A stretch of DNA of 64,000 nucleotides from Claveliimonas acetigenes (GCF_025567385.1 NZ_JAOQJU010000011.1:1-64000); one strand, 5' to 3'; shown: positions 52,116-62,200, counted from the stretch's first letter. Made by a program: numbers and translations. The notes: generated by a model not told the origin, from the sequence alone.

Positions 52116-52631
52116 TTACATTTTTTTCACTTCAGCGAAACTTAATTCCACTGGCGTTTCGCGGCCAAATAGCTCAACATTGATTGTAAGACTCTGCTTT
52201 TGCATATTCATTGTCTGGATAGTGCCGACAGTATCTGCCCATGCACCGGAAATCACCTGGATAGTATCTCCGATTTCATAATCCACAACAATGTCCTCCT
52301 GTCTGATACCCAGTCCGGCCATTTCCGCATCCGTAAGCGGAACCGGCTTGGAGCCTGGTCCGACAAATCCTGTCACACCTCTTGTATTACGCACCACATA
52401 CCATGTGTCATCATTCATAAACATATGGATCAGCACATAACCGGGAAACATCTTCTTCTGTGTCGCCTTCTGAACGCCGTTTTTCAATTCCACGACATCC
52501 TGCATCGGAACACGCACTTCCAGAATCTGATCTTCCAGATGTCTGTTCTCAATTGTCTTATCAATGTTCGCTTTCACCTTGTTTTCATACCCTGAATAGG
52601 TATGAACTACATACCATTTTGCCTCTGACAT
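52116..52631 (-). CDS. nusG: Transcription termination/antitermination protein NusG
   Basis: A 171-residue protein with the NGN domain (WYVVHTYSGYENKVKANIDK, PGYVLIHMFMNDDTWYVVRN, GVTGFVGPGSKPVPLT) and a C-terminal KOW domain (GDTIQVISGAWADTVGTIQ). Complete; it couples RNA polymerase to ribosome or Rho. It is followed by rplK at 64 bp. Confidence 0.97.
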   Translation of the reverse strand: MSEAKWYVVHTYSGYENKVKANIDKTIENRHLEDQILEVRVPMQDVVELKNGVQKATQKKMFPGYVLIHMFMNDDTWYVVRNTRGVTGFVGPGSKPVPLTDAEMAGLGIRQEDIVVDYEIGDTIQVISGAWADTVGTIQTMNMQKQSLTINVELFGRETPVELSFAEVKKM

Positions 52632-52662
52632 AAAATCACCTTTCTTGCATGCAGTTTATCAG

Positions 52663-52857
52663 TTATCTTACTAATAAATCTACACCGTACTGCACCAGGA
52701 AATCAACGATTGCAATAATCACTCCTACTGCTACAGTCACAGAAACTACTGCCGTTGTCTGCTTTGCAAGTGTCACTTTATCTGGCCAAATGACTTTCTT
52801 AAATTCTGCCTTCATTCCTTTGAACCAGCTTTTTTTCTGAGTCTTCTGATCACTCAT
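52663..52857 (-). CDS. secE: Protein translocase subunit SecE
   Basis: A 64-residue single-span subunit of the SecYEG channel. It has the conserved amphipathic WFKGMKAEFKKVIWPDK, then the membrane helix VVSVTVAVGVIIAIVDFLV. I choose the ATG at 52857 (MSDQKTQKK) with AAGGAG about 10 bp upstream; an in-frame GTG three codons earlier is too close to the site. Confidence 0.95.
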   Translation of the reverse strand: MSDQKTQKKSWFKGMKAEFKKVIWPDKVTLAKQTTAVVSVTVAVGVIIAIVDFLVQYGVDLLVR

Positions 52858-52881
52858 GAAATTCACACTCCTTCTTGACGA

Positions 52882-53031
52882 CTATTTCGTTTCTTTGTGC
52901 AATGTGTGTGATTTACAGAATCTACAGTACTTCTTGGTTTCCATGCGTTCCGGATGTTTTTTCTTATCCTTGGTCATGTTGTAGTTACGCTGCTTGCATT
53001 CTGTACATTCTAATGTAATTCTAGTACGCAC
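52882..53031 (-). CDS. rpmG: 50S ribosomal protein L33
   Basis: A 49-residue protein from a GTG at 53031 (GAGGTGG upstream), starting MRTRITLECTECKQRNYNM and ending CRFCKSHTLHKETK. The two CxxC pairs (CTEC, CRFC) show the zinc-binding C+ form. It is the first gene of the secE-nusG operon, 24 bp before secE. Confidence 0.96.
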   Translation of the reverse strand: MRTRITLECTECKQRNYNMTKDKKKHPERMETKKYCRFCKSHTLHKETK

Positions 53032-53138
53032 AACTTCCACCTCGCTTCATATTTGTAATATTAACGTGTTACTCCCGACAGCTTGCAGGGCTGCCGGATT
53101 TTAGGCATAAAAAAAAGACCTACTTCCATCGCCACAAT

Positions 53139-53168
53139 ACTATATCATAATACCCACAATGAAGTCAA
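53139..53168 (-). promoter_or_regulatory. Promoter of rpmG-secE-nusG
   Basis: TTGACT (53168-53163), an 18-bp spacer and TATAGT (53144-53139) on the minus strand. The leader of about 100 nt holds a small hairpin (CCGGCAGC/GCTGTCGG). Confidence 0.65.
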
Positions 53169-53183
53169 GCCTTTTCTCTTCTT

Positions 53184-53906
53184 CTATTCTTTCTCTTCCG
53201 GCTCGTACCGGTAATACTCTCCGTATCCTTTCTTACCATAACTGGCGCCGTAATATTTATTGTAATAGCCGCCCTGTTTTTTGCGGTCCACCTTATTCAG
53301 GACAACTCCCATAACGGTACATCCTGCATTCTCCAGCTTCTCTTTTACATTCTGCGCCAAACGGTATTTCGTCTTCGCAGATTCTACCACCATGATTGCA
53401 CCGTCGCAATTCTTCGCAATAATCGCAGCATCAATTACCATACCAAGCGGCGGAGAATCAATAATAATGTATTCATAAACTTTACGCAGTGACTCTATCA
53501 TACTGCGGAAACGCTTTGTAGACAACAGTTCCGTAGGATTCGGAACCAGTGGTCCGGCAAGCATTACATGCATCTTCGGCACATTTGTTTCTATCACAAT
53601 ATCCGCAAGAGAACACTGTCCGGACAGGAAATGGGACAATCCTTGTTCCACGCCCTGAATCTGAAGTCTGGAAACCATCACCGATTTGCGCATATCCGCA
53701 TCAATCAGAAGTACCGGTTTATTCAACTCTGCGAACGTATATGCAAGCTCAATCGCACTCCGGGTCTTTCCTTCTCCCGGCACGCAGCTCGTCACAAGGA
53801 TTACTCTTTTATCATCCCCACAAAATTGAACATTGGTACGCAATGTCTTCAACGCCTCTCTTGTTGCATATGCCATTTGTCGAATTTCAATCTTTGCCTT
53901 TTTCAT
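53184..53906 (-). CDS. CpsD/CapB-type tyrosine autokinase
   Basis: A 240-residue BY-kinase catalytic subunit. Walker A TSCVPGEGKTRSA, Walker A' VLLIDADMRKS, Walker B YIIIDSPPLGM. The C-terminal tail has a tyrosine cluster (GGYYNKYYGASYGKKGYGEY). It needs a membrane activator, here the CpsC-type protein at 57103-57804 of the same unit. The start overlaps the end of the CpsB gene by 20 bp. Unlike the fused kinases at 26-29 kb, it is a split CpsC/CpsD type. Confidence 0.94.
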   Translation of the reverse strand: MKKAKIEIRQMAYATREALKTLRTNVQFCGDDKRVILVTSCVPGEGKTRSAIELAYTFAELNKPVLLIDADMRKSVMVSRLQIQGVEQGLSHFLSGQCSLADIVIETNVPKMHVMLAGPLVPNPTELLSTKRFRSMIESLRKVYEYIIIDSPPLGMVIDAAIIAKNCDGAIMVVESAKTKYRLAQNVKEKLENAGCTVMGVVLNKVDRKKQGGYYNKYYGASYGKKGYGEYYRYEPEEKE

Positions 53907-54618
53907 AACCCTCTCCTGCTTTAATAATATTAAGCGGGTTTTTCACAAAAACCCTGTGGACATACTCCCGTCCATATCTGCGCTCCACATATGCGGAGCA
54001 CTTTCCCAAATTCGGCTTTCTTCTTTTTCCGTCATGTGCGTCCGACGCAATGAAATCCACCAAATCCTCATCCATAAGACCTTTTATATATTTCTTTGTC
54101 TTTCTGCCGCTGCCTCCCAGAACCGCCCCTGCATTCACCTGAATATAAGCTCCTAATTCTCTTAGTTCCTGCACAAGATCCGGCATCCTGCAGCAGTCAT
54201 ATCTTTCTATGTGCGCAACAATCGGATTATAGCCCCGCGCAACAAGCTCATATATATGATTTCGTATCGTCAGGAAGGTATCATCCGGAGCGAATTCTAT
54301 CAAAACATAATCCGAACCCGCCATCAACGGATGTTTCCCAGCCTCAATATCTGCGGCCATCTCTGCATACCGGTAAAATTCACACCCCAGATACAGACGA
54401 ATCCCTTTCGCTTCCGCCGCCTTCTTCATAAGCTGATAATACTTTTCTATTCGCTCCGCCGGAGCTTCAAACATATGCGGCCGGTAATGAGGAGTTGCAA
54501 TTGCGACGCGCACACCCTCATCATACATGGCGGCGAGCACTTTTCCTGCCTCTTCCACCGTCTCCGGTCCATCATCTACTCTGGGAATCAGATGACAATG
54601 AATATCTACTAATTTCAT
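53887..54618 (-). CDS. CpsB/CapC-type PHP tyrosine-protein phosphatase
   Basis: A 243-residue PHP phosphatase from the ATG at 54618 (AAGGAAACC upstream). Metal ligands: DIHCHLIPRVDDG, IATPHYRPH, PIVAHIERYD and the late ASDAHDG. It is the partner phosphatase of the kinase that follows. It is the second CpsB in the window and only distantly similar to the first (23790-24596). Confidence 0.94.
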   Translation of the reverse strand: MKLVDIHCHLIPRVDDGPETVEEAGKVLAAMYDEGVRVAIATPHYRPHMFEAPAERIEKYYQLMKKAAEAKGIRLYLGCEFYRYAEMAADIEAGKHPLMAGSDYVLIEFAPDDTFLTIRNHIYELVARGYNPIVAHIERYDCCRMPDLVQELRELGAYIQVNAGAVLGGSGRKTKKYIKGLMDEDLVDFIASDAHDGKRRKPNLGKCSAYVERRYGREYVHRVFVKNPLNIIKAGEGYEKGKD

Positions 54619-54638
54619 AATGAGGTTTCCTTCCAAAA

Positions 54639-54676
54639 AAAACTCTTCTCACGGAGAAGTCTCCCAGAAGAGTTTT
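54639..54676 (-). terminator. Terminator after the sorting-signal protein gene
   Basis: AAAACTCTTCT pairs perfectly with AGAAGAGTTTT, with further T following (minus strand). It lies 20 bp after the stop of the surface-protein gene and just before the CpsB gene. Confidence 0.8.
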
Positions 54677-54694
54677 CTTTCTAATCCACTCAGA

Positions 54695-55315
54695 CTATCT
54701 TAATACAGATTTTTTCTTCAGTCCGCACAAAGCAACTACCGCAACGATTCCCATCAACGCAATCGCCGTTGATGAAGAAGCGCTTGTCTTCGGAGAAACA
54801 GTAGTCGTAGATAAAGTTGTCTTATCTACTACAAATGCCAGCAAAGATGCGCTGTTAATTGTAAATGTAACCGTTCCGTTTCCTACCGTCACTGCTAACT
54901 TCTCCCAGGCACTTCCGTTCCAGCAAAGTACATACACCTTGCTTCCCTCTGTAACGCCGGGCATATTAACCGTCATCGTTACCGGGAACTCAACATCGCC
55001 CTCTGCCTTTGTATATTTGACATCCGTAACAATCATATTCGCATTCCAATCTGAACCCATAGCATTTTTCAGGCCGTCTTCTGTCCTGATCTCAGCCGCC
55101 GGTGCCTGATATTCTTCCGGTATTGAAGAATCATCCGTATCTACCAGAGAAATCTTACTGGTAACATCCTGTCCGTTTGCATCCAGGGCACGCGCAACAC
55201 CGCGTACACGGAATACAGTGCTTCCGCTCGGGCTGTCTGCCGCGCATACGGACATTCCCAAACACATCACAACCGCCATTGTCAGCGCCATTATTCTTGT
55301 TAATTTTGCTTTCAT
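54695..55315 (-). CDS. Small secreted protein with an SPKTS sorting signal
   Basis: A 206-residue protein from the ATG at 55315 (AGGGAGG upstream). Signal peptide (LTRIMALTMAVVMCLGMSVCAAD), a short beta-rich extracellular part (VTMTVNMPGVTEGSKVYVL), then a Thr/Ser-rich region. At residues 174-178 is SPKTS, followed by a hydrophobic segment (IALMGIVAVVALCGL) and a KKK tail, the layout of a sortase substrate. Class B sortases of Clostridia use SPxTG/NPxTG-like motifs; here Ser replaces the last Gly. The sortase gene lies 1 kb away in the same operon (56338-57102). Confidence 0.8.
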   Translation of the reverse strand: MKAKLTRIMALTMAVVMCLGMSVCAADSPSGSTVFRVRGVARALDANGQDVTSKISLVDTDDSSIPEEYQAPAAEIRTEDGLKNAMGSDWNANMIVTDVKYTKAEGDVEFPVTMTVNMPGVTEGSKVYVLCWNGSAWEKLAVTVGNGTVTFTINSASLLAFVVDKTTLSTTTVSPKTSASSSTAIALMGIVAVVALCGLKKKSVLR

Positions 55316-55385
55316 TTTTATTTCCTCCCTACACATCATCATCACAAAATCATTTTTTGCTGTACTACTTTATAATATAACACTT

Positions 55386-56348
55386 TTATACTTCTTTGTA
55401 AAAGTATTTTACAAGAATTGTTTTCATTTCTTCCGCATTAACAACAAATTGCGCATACCCGTCCTTTTCTGTCACCTCTCCCGGAAGCTCCAGCATGTCC
55501 TCTGCATATTTATATTCCGCAAGATCTGCCAATTCATCCGCTGTCATGTTCGTAGTTACATAAGGTTCTATCTCCTGATACATAGATACATATTCCTCTT
55601 TTTCCAGAGAAAGATTCCTCATTTTCTGTATCAGCGCTCCCATAAATTGAGACTGTCGTTCCATTCGCTGATTATTGCTGTCCAGGCTCTGCACGTCTCT
55701 GCTCCGCACATATTTTTCCGCCATCCCACCATCCAGCGTAACTTCGGCGCCCGCATAAAACGCCGGGTCAATCTCCGTATAATCCTCCGGAACCGTAAGC
55801 GTCACGCCGCCGATAACATCCGTCGCAGCCGCAATCCCATCCAGCGACAACGCTATATAGGAATCCACTTCTATTCCTCCCAGCAGCTCGCTCACACGCT
55901 CACCCGTCAGACGGCAGCTCCGGTTCTTTCCGTCACCAAACGCATACTGGAGCGCGATCTGCCCTTCTGTCGTCATCAGCAGCTCATTATTGGTATCGTA
56001 AATATCCAAATCTACTACCGTATCCCTGGAAATCTGTATGATCTTCCCTTCTTTGGTTTCACGGTTCATTACCAACAGATTCAGGCTATCTGTCTGTCCC
56101 GCATCACCAGGCTGATTTCCAACCTCTGCCTGCGCTTCCTTATCTACACCCATAAAAAGCACCGTATAGATATCCGGATTCCTCTTATACTTCTTGCCAT
56201 TATACGTAAGATATTCTTCCTGATAATCCTTTTCTTCCGCCGGCTCCTTCTGACTTTCTTTTCCCTGATAGACCGTGTAGCCGACACCACACAACAACGC
56301 CAGGCAAACCAGCCCCAATAAAACCAGAAGTATATTTTTACTTTTCAT
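55386..56348 (-). CDS. LytR-CpsA-Psr (LCP) family protein
   Basis: A 320-residue membrane-anchored LCP protein: one helix (ILLVLLGLVCLALLCGVGYT), then TVLFMGVDKE, QTDSLNLLVM, QISRDTVVDL, DSYIALSLDGIAAATDVIGG and YVRSRDVQSLDSNNQRMERQ. It attaches glycopolymers to the wall. It is the second LCP in the window and overlaps the sortase gene by 11 bp. Confidence 0.92.
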   Translation of the reverse strand: MKSKNILLVLLGLVCLALLCGVGYTVYQGKESQKEPAEEKDYQEEYLTYNGKKYKRNPDIYTVLFMGVDKEAQAEVGNQPGDAGQTDSLNLLVMNRETKEGKIIQISRDTVVDLDIYDTNNELLMTTEGQIALQYAFGDGKNRSCRLTGERVSELLGGIEVDSYIALSLDGIAAATDVIGGVTLTVPEDYTEIDPAFYAGAEVTLDGGMAEKYVRSRDVQSLDSNNQRMERQSQFMGALIQKMRNLSLEKEEYVSMYQEIEPYVTTNMTADELADLAEYKYAEDMLELPGEVTEKDGYAQFVVNAEEMKTILVKYFYKEV

Positions 56349-57102
56349 CCACTAACACTGCCCCTAACAAAAATCTGTGATGCGGTTCCGACTCCAGGCA
56401 GGTACTCAGTGTAATAATCCGATCCTCTGGCGTAACCTCCACACCTTCCGCAAATTGATTCCGCACATCCTCAGATGCATATAGGGAATCCAGAAATGCC
56501 TGCCGTCCTGATTCCGCCGAGAAATCAAAGGAAACCGGAATCAGTCTATCATCATATACCACCGCTGCAAACACTTTATAGCTCCGTATATGGTCTCTTG
56601 TATAAACCGTTATATTCTGATGGCTCTTTAGGTAATCCATATCCATATAATTGTGGACATCGTGAAACATCGTCTCATTGCCATTTCCCATTCTATGTCC
56701 ATAAATCACTGTATTATAATCCGTAAAATCAGCCGCATTATACGTCTGTATAAAAATAGCCCCCGCCGGAGAATAATTTCCTTCCCAGGAATGCTCCAGA
56801 TAGAATTCTTCATCCGTTCTGCTTTGGACGATTGGATAATCAATATGTGTATCTTCTATTCTTATCCATGCACACACTTCCGGATTCTGCGCCTGGAGCG
56901 AAGCAAAATCAATAGGAATTTCCACAGGCTCCGCCGCTTCCGGTGTCTCCTCATTACTTTCTATCTTATACTCTTCATACTCTTCTGCTGTCCCCATATT
57001 TTCCCGGGGCATCCAGATATAATACCAAATAAGATATGCACCGCAGAGCACAGCAATCAGCGAAAAAACACCCATCAATATCTTGCGTATTCTATCACCC
57101 AA
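56338..57102 (-). CDS. srtB: Class B-like sortase
   Basis: A 254-residue transpeptidase with an N-terminal membrane anchor (GVFSLIAVLCGAYLIWYYIW) and the catalytic triad of sortases: His136 in VIYGHRM, Cys225 in TLSTC and Arg233 in HHRFLLGA. The spacing of the last two and the TLSTC form fit class B. The first codon after the CpsC stop is a TTG; an ATG nine codons in is an alternative start. It cleaves sorting signals and joins proteins to peptidoglycan; the neighbour at 54695-55315 is the obvious substrate. Confidence 0.92.
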   Translation of the reverse strand: MGDRIRKILMGVFSLIAVLCGAYLIWYYIWMPRENMGTAEEYEEYKIESNEETPEAAEPVEIPIDFASLQAQNPEVCAWIRIEDTHIDYPIVQSRTDEEFYLEHSWEGNYSPAGAIFIQTYNAADFTDYNTVIYGHRMGNGNETMFHDVHNYMDMDYLKSHQNITVYTRDHIRSYKVFAAVVYDDRLIPVSFDFSAESGRQAFLDSLYASEDVRNQFAEGVEVTPEDRIITLSTCLESEPHHRFLLGAVLVDEK

Positions 57103-57804
57103 CTATTTACGCCTCTTTTCCAGCGGCATCGCTGCAAGTGTATGTAAACCGAGATATTTTCGCACATCTTCTTCCGTCTGGATCGTGTCATTCATCAGAT
57201 ACTGAACCAGAATAAGCAGACACGCCAGCGCTGCGCCTGCCAGACCGCCCATCAGCACATTCTTCTGAAAATTCGGGCTTGCAGGACTTGTGGGTTCTAC
57301 CGCTCTCTCTGCAATATTAGGCTTATCCGTATTCATAATATCCGCAACCTGCTCCGTCATAACCTCAGCGTAGGCATTAGAAAGCTTTGCTGCCGTCGCA
57401 GGATCCGGATCGGTTACTGTAAGCTTCAGCATATGTGTCTCTGAAGGATTTTCCACGTTCATACGGGATACCAGCTCCGAGTAGGTCAAATCCATCCCCG
57501 ATGTTTCAATTACTTCGTTCACCACAGTTCGGCTCTTAGCAAGCATCTGAAAATCCGCCGTCAGCTGTGTGCCAAGCTGTAAATCAGTCACAGACGTGAT
57601 ACTGGTCGTCTTGGACAAAACATAAATCGTAGATGTAGCAGAATACTGGGGCGTTATCAAAAGCTTGGTATAAAGCCCCGACACCAGCACTCCAAGAACC
57701 AGACATCCGATAATCAGCCACCATTTACGCAGAAATAAATGAAACACTTCTATCAGATCTATCTGTGTTTCTTCTATTTTTCTCGTTCGTTCACTTTCAT
57801 TCAT
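57103..57804 (-). CDS. CpsC-type chain-length determinant / kinase activator
   Basis: A 233-residue Wzz-family membrane protein: helix 1 (WWLIIGCLVLGVLVSGLY), an extracytoplasmic coiled region and helix 2 (VLMGGLAGAALACLLILVQY), then a basic cytoplasmic end that activates CpsD. A Pro-rich motif near helix 2 (PTSPASPN) is typical. It is the first gene of the second polymer-regulation operon, with a promoter at 57852-57880. Confidence 0.92.
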   Translation of the reverse strand: MNESERTRKIEETQIDLIEVFHLFLRKWWLIIGCLVLGVLVSGLYTKLLITPQYSATSTIYVLSKTTSITSVTDLQLGTQLTADFQMLAKSRTVVNEVIETSGMDLTYSELVSRMNVENPSETHMLKLTVTDPDPATAAKLSNAYAEVMTEQVADIMNTDKPNIAERAVEPTSPASPNFQKNVLMGGLAGAALACLLILVQYLMNDTIQTEEDVRKYLGLHTLAAMPLEKRRK

Positions 57805-57851
57805 ATACTCTTCTCCTGTATAACTATCTTTTCATACATCTAACATCGTCC

Positions 57852-57880
57852 ATTCTAGCATGAAAAAAAACCCTTATCAA
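57852..57880 (-). promoter_or_regulatory. Promoter of the CpsC-sortase operon
   Basis: TTGATA (57880-57875), a 17-bp spacer and TAGAAT (57857-57852) on the minus strand, about 50 bp before the CpsC start and after the Wadjet operon. Confidence 0.6.
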
Positions 57881-57947
57881 CCACAAAAAGATTTTTTCCA
57901 TTAATTGTACAATTTCCGCCTGAAAGCGGTCTGTTTTTGTATAAAAT

Positions 57948-59273
57948 TTACTCATGTCCGACACTGTGCCTTTTTAGTGAGAGACACAGTTTCTCAATCA
58001 TCGCTTCCTGGTATGCCGCTTTCCTTTCTCTGCCGATTGCTTCTTTCATTTCCTGAAGCTCACTGATGCGGACACGTTCCAGCTTCTTCACCCTTCCAGC
58101 ATCCAGCCTTACTTCTGACAGATGTTTCTCATACCACGGCACGCAATAATTCCATAATTGCAGGCGTTCCTGATACCGTTCCTTCAGCCGCTGTGCAATC
58201 AAAAGCCCCTCCGGGTCAAAATCCCCGGCGTACCAAAACACCGTCTCCTCCGGGAATTTATCCATCAGGGCGAGAACCGCCAGCCTGAGCTGACCATTCC
58301 CACAAAGAAAAGTACCCTTAGGGAATTCACTAACCAGAACAGAAAACACCGTGGGATTTTCCACCACATAGACCATTCCGGCCTGCCCTTCTATCCTTTC
58401 AAGGTTCCCGATTGTCTGAAGCGTCAATTTCACCGGCTCCTGATTTTCCAAAAAGCCTTCCAATCCCATATGAACAGTCCCGTCCGCCCTGTACCCATGG
58501 ATTCCATAGGCAAGCACGTCATTTGACACCCCGTCTTTCAAAATCCCCGCTTCATAATAAACACTGTATTGATACTCTGCCCGGGAAACTTCCTTTGGCC
58601 TGCTCTTCCCAAAACGCTCTTTCAAATAAGCAGACAAAAGTTTCCCGCCCACACGGCCGTCATCAAAATAATGAGGATTGCCTGTAACCTTCGAGGCAAA
58701 TACTGCCAGAAATTCCGGCTTCTTCCTCTCTGACTTCTCGGGCAGGCATGTATCTGCCTTCATCACATATCCCAGGACATCTGAAAGCTTCTCCGGGCTT
58801 TCCCGATACAGCTGCATAATCAGCAGATAGCCCTCCTTCCGCTCTCTCAACACGCTCTCCAGCCAATCCTTCCCCTCTCCCTCCGGGTACCCGGAAAGCA
58901 GTTTGCCAAAGAAATCCTTCCTTTTTTCGCTTTGCTTCTGCCGTTCTTCTTTCTTTACTGTCAGCGGCTCTCCAAAATATGCTTCCAGAATTTCTTCCCA
59001 TGTTATCTCTGAAAACCTGCTGTCCTGCAGGCATTTTTCCATAGCTCCCGCAGAAATGGTGATACTCTTATTTTCAGCATAATCTTTCTGGAAAAAACCG
59101 CTCAGCTGATTCCTTTCCTCCCTGTCAAGGCCGGCAAGCACAATCGTGCCTCCCATATGCCCCAGGCTTCCGTATTTATCCCGCACCTTTCGAAACAACT
59201 TTTCATAAACAGGGCGGGCTTTAAAATATGCCACGCACTCTTCCAACACAGCGCTTTCATTCCTTTTATCCAT
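57948..59273 (-). CDS. jetD: Wadjet defence protein JetD (toprim-like DNA-cutting subunit)
   Basis: A 441-residue protein. The C-terminal toprim-like part has VVENPTVFSVL near 302 and WYAGDFDPEGLLIAQRL near 348 (DxD-type metal residues), followed by a winged region, the layout of DUF2399/DUF3323-type JetD. JetD is the nuclease subunit that cleaves plasmid DNA after loop extrusion by JetABC. The start ATG overlaps the JetC stop by 8 bp. It is the last gene of the operon. I cannot exclude the DUF2220/DUF3322 subtype. Confidence 0.88.
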   Translation of the reverse strand: MDKRNESAVLEECVAYFKARPVYEKLFRKVRDKYGSLGHMGGTIVLAGLDREERNQLSGFFQKDYAENKSITISAGAMEKCLQDSRFSEITWEEILEAYFGEPLTVKKEERQKQSEKRKDFFGKLLSGYPEGEGKDWLESVLRERKEGYLLIMQLYRESPEKLSDVLGYVMKADTCLPEKSERKKPEFLAVFASKVTGNPHYFDDGRVGGKLLSAYLKERFGKSRPKEVSRAEYQYSVYYEAGILKDGVSNDVLAYGIHGYRADGTVHMGLEGFLENQEPVKLTLQTIGNLERIEGQAGMVYVVENPTVFSVLVSEFPKGTFLCGNGQLRLAVLALMDKFPEETVFWYAGDFDPEGLLIAQRLKERYQERLQLWNYCVPWYEKHLSEVRLDAGRVKKLERVRISELQEMKEAIGRERKAAYQEAMIEKLCLSLKRHSVGHE

Positions 59274-62200
59274 GCTGCAAATCCTTCTCCGTTACCATGC
59301 TTTTTATTTTCCCATTCCATACATAACGGATGACCGTAACATACTTTATGTTCTCCGGGCGCAGCAATTGATGGATTGCCAATCCCGGCACCGTATCATA
59401 ATCTCCCCACAAGATCTGGGAATTAATCATGAAGTTAAAGTCAAATTCTACCATTAGCCGGAACATATCCCGGATATTCATCTCGTCTACCCCTGCAAAC
59501 GCTTCATCCAGTGAAATCAAGCGGGGCGCGTCTTTTCTGGCCCCCGCATATTTCGCTACAACTGCCGAAAAAAGCGGCACATACATAGCCATCGCCTTCT
59601 CACCGCCGCTGAAGGTAAAAAATACCCGGTCTGTCAATTCTTTCTTCTTCTCTCCGGTTTTCTGGCATTCCAACTGGAATTCAAACCACTGGCGGTAATC
59701 CAGCACTTCCCGCATCACTGCATGGAACGACTGCACATTGCCCGAATCATTCGACGCTTTCCGCGCTTCCTCTATCTTAGAGCGGAAATGTCTCGAAAGC
59801 TGCTCTGCTTCTTCCAGACGCATGATTTCCGTATCTTTCTGTAACAGTTCCACCAGTTCCCTGGTGTCCAGCTGCTCCTCCTTGTCTGCGCGCTTGTTCT
59901 TCCAACGAAGGCTTAAGGTAAGCCCGCTGGAAGTCTTCATGGACTCCATGAGGGTATTCATCTTTTCCACCCAGCGCTTGCTCGCCTGGATTTTCCCCCT
60001 GATTTTTTTACTGATTGTATTCGCCAGAATATCTTCAAACAGCTCTCTATCCTTATCACTCAGCAATCTTTGCTGAATCTGCGCATCTTCACGCATCCCG
60101 GCAATCAATTCTTTAAACTTCACAGGCACGCCCCGGTATTTGGCGCCAATGTCAATCCGCCGCATCCCTGTATCAAAAACGCCTGTCTCACTGTCCAGCT
60201 CTTCAAATAACGTATGCAGTGTAATCTGGTATTCCAGCAGATATCCGCGGTTCTGATGATACGCTCCCTGGAGATTCTCTAATATCTCGCTCTGCTTCTT
60301 ACTTCCGAACCTTCCGGCAAGCATACTGCACAGCTTCTTCGCCAGGATCTCCGCGTCATCCTCCCCGAATCGACTCTCCACATAGCCCAGCCGGTATTCC
60401 AGCTCAAAGGCACGCTCCAACCGCTCTTTCGTCTCTCTTGCCTTCCCGGCAGCAATCTCCGTCTCTGTCCGCTTCTCCAGAAGCTGCCCCTCCATAGACT
60501 TAAGCTCCGACTTACGCGTAACAGAAGCCTCAATCTCTGAAGGAAGCTTTTCCAGCCGCCCCACACAATACTCCAGCCGTTCCCGGATTTTTTCATAATC
60601 TGTCAGCGCAAGCTGGGCAAGAACGGATGCCAGGCTCTTTTCGGCCTCTCTTTCCTTCTGCGCCGTCCGATTGAAATCATAACGGATATCGTCCAGATCT
60701 TTATCAATTTCTTCCAGATAATTCTCCTGCACCCTGGAAAATGCAATCCCATTGGTATACTTGCCGTAAGTAATCTGAAGCCCTGTCAGCTCTTCTCTAT
60801 AAGCAGCCAGCGATTCCATGGCTTTCCGGAACACATCCAGCCTCGGCGTAAGGTAACATTTCCGGCATGCCTCCTGCACCTTCAGCCGCACTTCATCCAA
60901 CGCCCGGCGCTCCGTCTCAACAAGTTCCTTCTGCCTTTTAACCTTGCGTTCTATATCCTCCAGCACAGACTGTTTTCTTTCCAGCTCTTTTGCCGCCGTC
61001 TTAAGATCCTGCTCTTTAGGAAATGCTTTCCACTCTGCCTCCAGGGCTTCCTTCCGCCTCCGGATTCCTGCCAGCTCTTCTTCTGCCTGCCGTATTTCCG
61101 CCTCCAGCTTCCGGCACATTTCTTCCAATTCCTGTATTTTCTGCTGCTGATACCTCTCTCTTGCCAAAGTGCCAATAAAACAAGGCTGATAGGTGCCGGT
61201 GACGGTTCCTTCCACAATTCCCATACCATAATTTCCATTTTCATCAACCCAGGAACCTTCCGCACGCTCTTCTCCTTCACCGTTTTTCCATCCAATGGCT
61301 GTAAGAATCCTGGAAACCTGCTGATAAAGAAAGATATCGCCCTCTTCATTATCCACGTCCAGACAATCCATGATATTGTTCCGCACATGGGAGACATCGC
61401 CGAAAATGTAACGGTCACATACGCCATCCCCCATAGACAGCGCCTGTTCCCTGTATTCTTCCGGAATAATCAGCGCATCCAGAATTCCCATGTGAAGAAG
61501 CGCTTCTTCCAGATTGGCTTTCTGCGCTTCCGTCAGCCTCTTATCAAAATCAATCACCTTATAAAACTGCAGATAAGGGACTCCTTTTTCCTGCAGACGC
61601 CTGCGGTTTTCTTCCACCGCCTCACTTCTTTCCGGTTCCGGCTCTTTCTGGTTCTTCCATTGCTCCAGCTCTGCCAACGCCTCGCTGTACTCCGCCTTCT
61701 TCCCGTTCAGTTCCTGTCCGGCTTCCATAAGCGCCGCAGAAATCTCCTGGGTTTTCTCTTCAAATTCTCCATTCGCCAGCTCCCGCACCGACCAATAGTC
61801 CGTCTCCGTATCATACTGTTCAATTGCCCTTGCCATTTTCTGCAGGGTTCCCGCCGACAAATGCAGCTCTTTATTTCCCTTTTCCCACCGGTAAATATTC
61901 TCAATCGTCTCCTGCTTCGTCTCATGCAGAAGATTTTCATACTGTAAGACCTCCCGCTGCGCACGGTTCTTCTCTTCCTGATAGCCATCCAGTTCCTGCA
62001 AAAACCTGCTGTATCTCTCCTGGCAGGCTTTTTCCTCCTCCAGCGCCATTTTGCCAGATTCTACCCTCTGCATATAGGTACGCAAAAGCTCTATATGAGA
62101 AGCAAAAGAATAGGCGCCGCCCTTCGCGTCCGTCAGTTCTTTCCGCATGAAGGAAAAATCATCAAATGGGATCTCACCCAGTTCTTCTTCCATAACTTTC

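Noticed and set aside
53032..53183. tRNA gene near secE, as found in some bacteria
   Set aside because: No cloverleaf or acceptor-stem pairing was seen; the gap holds a promoter and a short leader hairpin.
57890..57947. Terminator after JetD
   Set aside because: Only a 4-bp CCGC/GCGG stem without a T run is present, too weak to call.
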